Part shown: piece by piece, positions 6,665 to 8,201 of the stretch
Numbering within the stretch: the first letter of the stretch is position 1
Layout of the letters: each line of letters opens with the position of its first letter
Origin: DATKZB01 sp035528235
GTDB taxonomy: Bacteria; Planctomycetota; Phycisphaerae; FEN-1346
NCBI GenBank assembly: GCA_035528235.1
Contig: DATKZB010000015.1
Coordinates: forward strand, 1-8,201
Reading direction: 5' to 3'
Length of the DNA stretch: 8,201 bases
Position numbers and translations under genes: made by a program
The notes under the pieces: generated by a model
Databases searched by the model: none
The model's input: the letters and a program-made list of their open reading frames with translations, nothing else
What the model was told of the DNA's origin: nothing

Positions 6665-7680
6665 TGAGCAACGCACTTACATGCCTGGACGTCGGATTCG
6701 CCTACGGCGGCCGGTCTGTGCTGCGCGGCGTCCGGATGGCGGCGGCGGCCGGACGCGTGACGGTCCTGGTGGGGCCAAGCGGCACGGGCAAGACGACGCT
6801 GCTGTGGATCCTGGCGGGCCTCTTGCGGCCGACGACCGGCCGGGTCGTCCTGGCCGCCGACGCCACCTCGCCCGATGCCGCGCCGCCCTTCGAAAGCGGC
6901 CGCGCCCGCATCGGCATGGTGTTCCAGACGCCGGCCCTGTGGGACCACCTGACGGTGCGGCGGCATCTGGACCTCGTCCTGGCGGGGTCGAACCTAGGCC
7001 AGACCGAGCGCCGGCGCCGCGTGGACCGCCTGCTCGACCAGATGGGCCTGGCGTCGCTCGCAGAACGGCGGCCGGGCCGGATGTCGGGCGGCGAACGGCA
7101 GCGACTGGCCATCGCCCGGGCCCTCGTCGGCGGACCCGAGTGGCTGCTCCTCGACGAGCCGCTCGCCCACCTCGACGGGCCGACACGGGCCGACGTGTTC
7201 GACCTCCTGCGCGGCGCCCTGGCCGAGACGCGGGCCGGCGTCGTCCTGGCCACGCACAACACCGACGAGGCCGTCCGCCTGGCCGACGACGTGGTGGTCC
7301 TGCTGGACGGCTCTGTCGCCCAGGTGGGCCAGACCGAGCAGGTGTACCGCCGGCCGGTCAGCCTGGCCGCGGCCCGGGCACTCGGGCCGGCCAGCGAAAT
7401 CAGCGGCGAGGCCCGCGGCGGCGTGCTCACGCGCGACGGCACGGCGGTCCTCGAAGGCCTCGCGCCCGAGCGGTCCGGGCCGCAGCGCCTCATCCTGCGT
7501 CCGGAGGACCTGGAGTTCCGGCCCGACCCGGCGGGCGCAGCACGCGTGGCGCGGTGCGAACGCGTCGGCGGGGCATACCACCTGGGCGTGGAGGTCGCCG
7601 GGGCGAGCGTCTGGGTCCGGCACGCCGAGGGTTGCCCGGTCGGCACCACGGGACACCTGGCCTTGGTCCGGCGCGGGTAG
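6664..7680 (+). CDS. ABC transporter ATP-binding protein (FbpC/PotA-like)
   Basis: A 338-residue ATPase that powers the importer from the cytoplasmic side. The nucleotide-binding domain (about 5-235) has a complete set of motifs: Walker A GPSGTGKTT (37-45), Q-loop Gln88 (MVFQTPALWDHLTV), signature MSGGERQRLAIARAL (140-154), Walker B LLLDEP (161-166, catalytic Glu165), D-loop LAHLD (167-171) and switch His198 (ATHNTDEA). The signature starts with Met instead of the usual Leu. A C-terminal TOBE-like regulatory domain (about 270-338, with ILRPEDLEF at 277-285) places it with the FbpC/PotA/MalK-type importers. The length is typical for that group. It is the last gene of the plus-strand operon; the strong hairpin at 7692 begins 12 bases after its stop. 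Confidence 0.93.
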   Translation: MSNALTCLDVGFAYGGRSVLRGVRMAAAAGRVTVLVGPSGTGKTTLLWILAGLLRPTTGRVVLAADATSPDAAPPFESGRARIGMVFQTPALWDHLTVRRHLDLVLAGSNLGQTERRRRVDRLLDQMGLASLAERRPGRMSGGERQRLAIARALVGGPEWLLLDEPLAHLDGPTRADVFDLLRGALAETRAGVVLATHNTDEAVRLADDVVVLLDGSVAQVGQTEQVYRRPVSLAAARALGPASEISGEARGGVLTRDGTAVLEGLAPERSGPQRLILRPEDLEFRPDPAGAARVARCERVGGAYHLGVEVAGASVWVRHAEGCPVGTTGHLALVRRG

Positions 7681-7691
7681 ACCGCGTGTTT

Positions 7692-7718
7692 GCGCGGCCC
7701 GCCCTAGGCGGGCCGCGC
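7692..7718 (+). terminator. Strong hairpin after the ABC operon, likely terminator
   Basis: A perfect 12-base inverted repeat (7692-7703 with 7707-7718) around the loop CTA, all G/C in the stem. It begins 12 bases after the ATPase stop, where an operon terminator is expected. No run of T follows on either strand, so it may work without the classic U-tract, block convergent transcription, or protect the 3' end of the mRNA. Confidence 0.6.
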
Positions 7719-7739
7719 TCGAGGTCCGACTGCGGGTCG

Positions 7740-7791
7740 GCGCGGTGGGTACGGGGACCCACCGCGCAAAGCGCGCACCCACCGCGCAAAG
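7740..7791 (+). repeat. Palindromic repeat copy 3 with an extra half copy
   Basis: Positions 7740-7767 are identical to the 28-base palindrome at 4981-5008. The right arm plus AAAG (ACCCACCGCGCAAAG, 7757-7771) is repeated exactly at 7777-7791, a direct repeat with a 20-base period. The half copy resembles a trace of tandem duplication. The repeat lies in the convergent intergenic region 7681-7875, which contains no gene that can be supported. Confidence 0.8.
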
Positions 7792-7800
7792 TGGCCATTC

Positions 7801-7826
7801 CCACGGCCGGACAAGACCGGCCGTGG
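7801..7826 (-). terminator. Hairpin, possible terminator of the minus-strand gene
   Basis: A perfect 10-base inverted repeat (7801-7810 with 7817-7826) with a 6-base loop. It starts 49 bases beyond the stop of the minus-strand gene at 7876, a plausible terminator position. No T-run follows on the minus strand, so the terminator role is tentative. Confidence 0.4.
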
Positions 7827-7875
7827 CACACGTGTCGGTACAGGCCGGCGGAAGGGCAGGCTGGTCGGAAAGGTG

Positions 7876-8199
7876 TCAGTCGTACGGCCTCGGCGGCGGG
7901 ACGTCGTCGCCCAACTTGCGACCGAAGAAGGTCCAGAGCAACGCCACGCCGACAAAGAGGATCGGCCCGGCCAACAGGTCCGGCAGCCCCGTGAGCCAGG
8001 CCAGCAGCCCGACCCCGGCCGAGCCCACGACGGCCGCCACCCACACGGTCACGAGGTTCGACCGCCCCTTGCGGGCCTCTGAGTAGAACCCCACGTCGGC
8101 CGGCGACGCCGGCAGGTCGATCGACATCGACCGTCGCGGATCGGGCGCACCCGCCTTCCAGGCCGACGCCGGACGAGCCGCGCGCACCGGACGGGCCAC
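7876..8199 (-). CDS. Small membrane protein with two predicted helices, function unknown (5' end uncertain)
   Basis: The frame is open from the stop at 7876-7878 to the window edge. The product has two hydrophobic segments: VTVWVAAVVGSAGVGLLAWL and, after TGLPDL, a second one, LLAGPILFVGVALLWTFFG. A charged C-terminal tail follows (GRKLGDDVPPPRPYD). I do not recognise a family. The GTG at 8197-8199 is the outermost start visible, and the gene may continue beyond the window. The internal ATG at 8125-8127 is a real alternative: it gives an 83-residue protein, and codons upstream of it show weaker third-position G/C than those after it. Neither start has a clear ribosome binding site in view. 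It converges on the ABC operon and is transcribed separately, so no functional link is implied. Confidence 0.6.
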   Translation of the reverse strand: MARPVRAARPASAWKAGAPDPRRSMSIDLPASPADVGFYSEARKGRSNLVTVWVAAVVGSAGVGLLAWLTGLPDLLAGPILFVGVALLWTFFGRKLGDDVPPPRPYD

Positions 8200-8201
8200 C
8201 G

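Overview
The window is very GC-rich coding DNA with strong G/C preference at third codon positions, and almost all of it reads on the plus strand. Gene content and order suggest a diderm, planctomycete-like bacterium, possibly Phycisphaerae or a related uncultured lineage. The signs are a MotA/TolQ/ExbB protein with its own signal sequence, two tandem ExbD/TolR proteins and a membrane-anchored vWA protein. The lineage is inferred from gene style only; there is no rRNA or other marker in the window.

Layout. Positions 2-916 hold the C-terminal part of a TPR-repeat protein. It is followed by a TolQ/ExbB proton channel (934-1779), two different ExbD/TolR proteins (1776-2222 and 2225-2680) and a vWA protein with an N-terminal membrane anchor (2727-3854). 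Four bases later a complete ABC importer of the iron(III)/thiamine/phosphonate type begins: a lipoprotein solute-binding protein (3859-4899), a fused double-length permease (5039-6664) and an ATPase (6664-7680). After a convergent intergenic region with strong hairpins, a small two-helix membrane protein lies on the minus strand (7876 to the window edge).

The eight plus-strand genes overlap or are closely spaced, and no internal promoter is evident, so they look like one operon whose promoter lies before the window. A reasonable but unproven model is that the ExbB-ExbD-ExbD complex uses the proton gradient to drive a periplasm-facing partner. The vWA protein, with a membrane anchor placed as in TonB, would be that partner, and the ABC importer would carry the captured substrate across the inner membrane. 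The substrate cannot be read from the sequence.

The only long gap inside the operon (4900-5038) carries two copies of a palindromic repeat whose loop is inverted between the copies. A third copy plus a half copy lies after the ATPase gene. The gap copies form strong RNA hairpins between the binding-protein and permease genes, where they could set the relative amounts of the two products.
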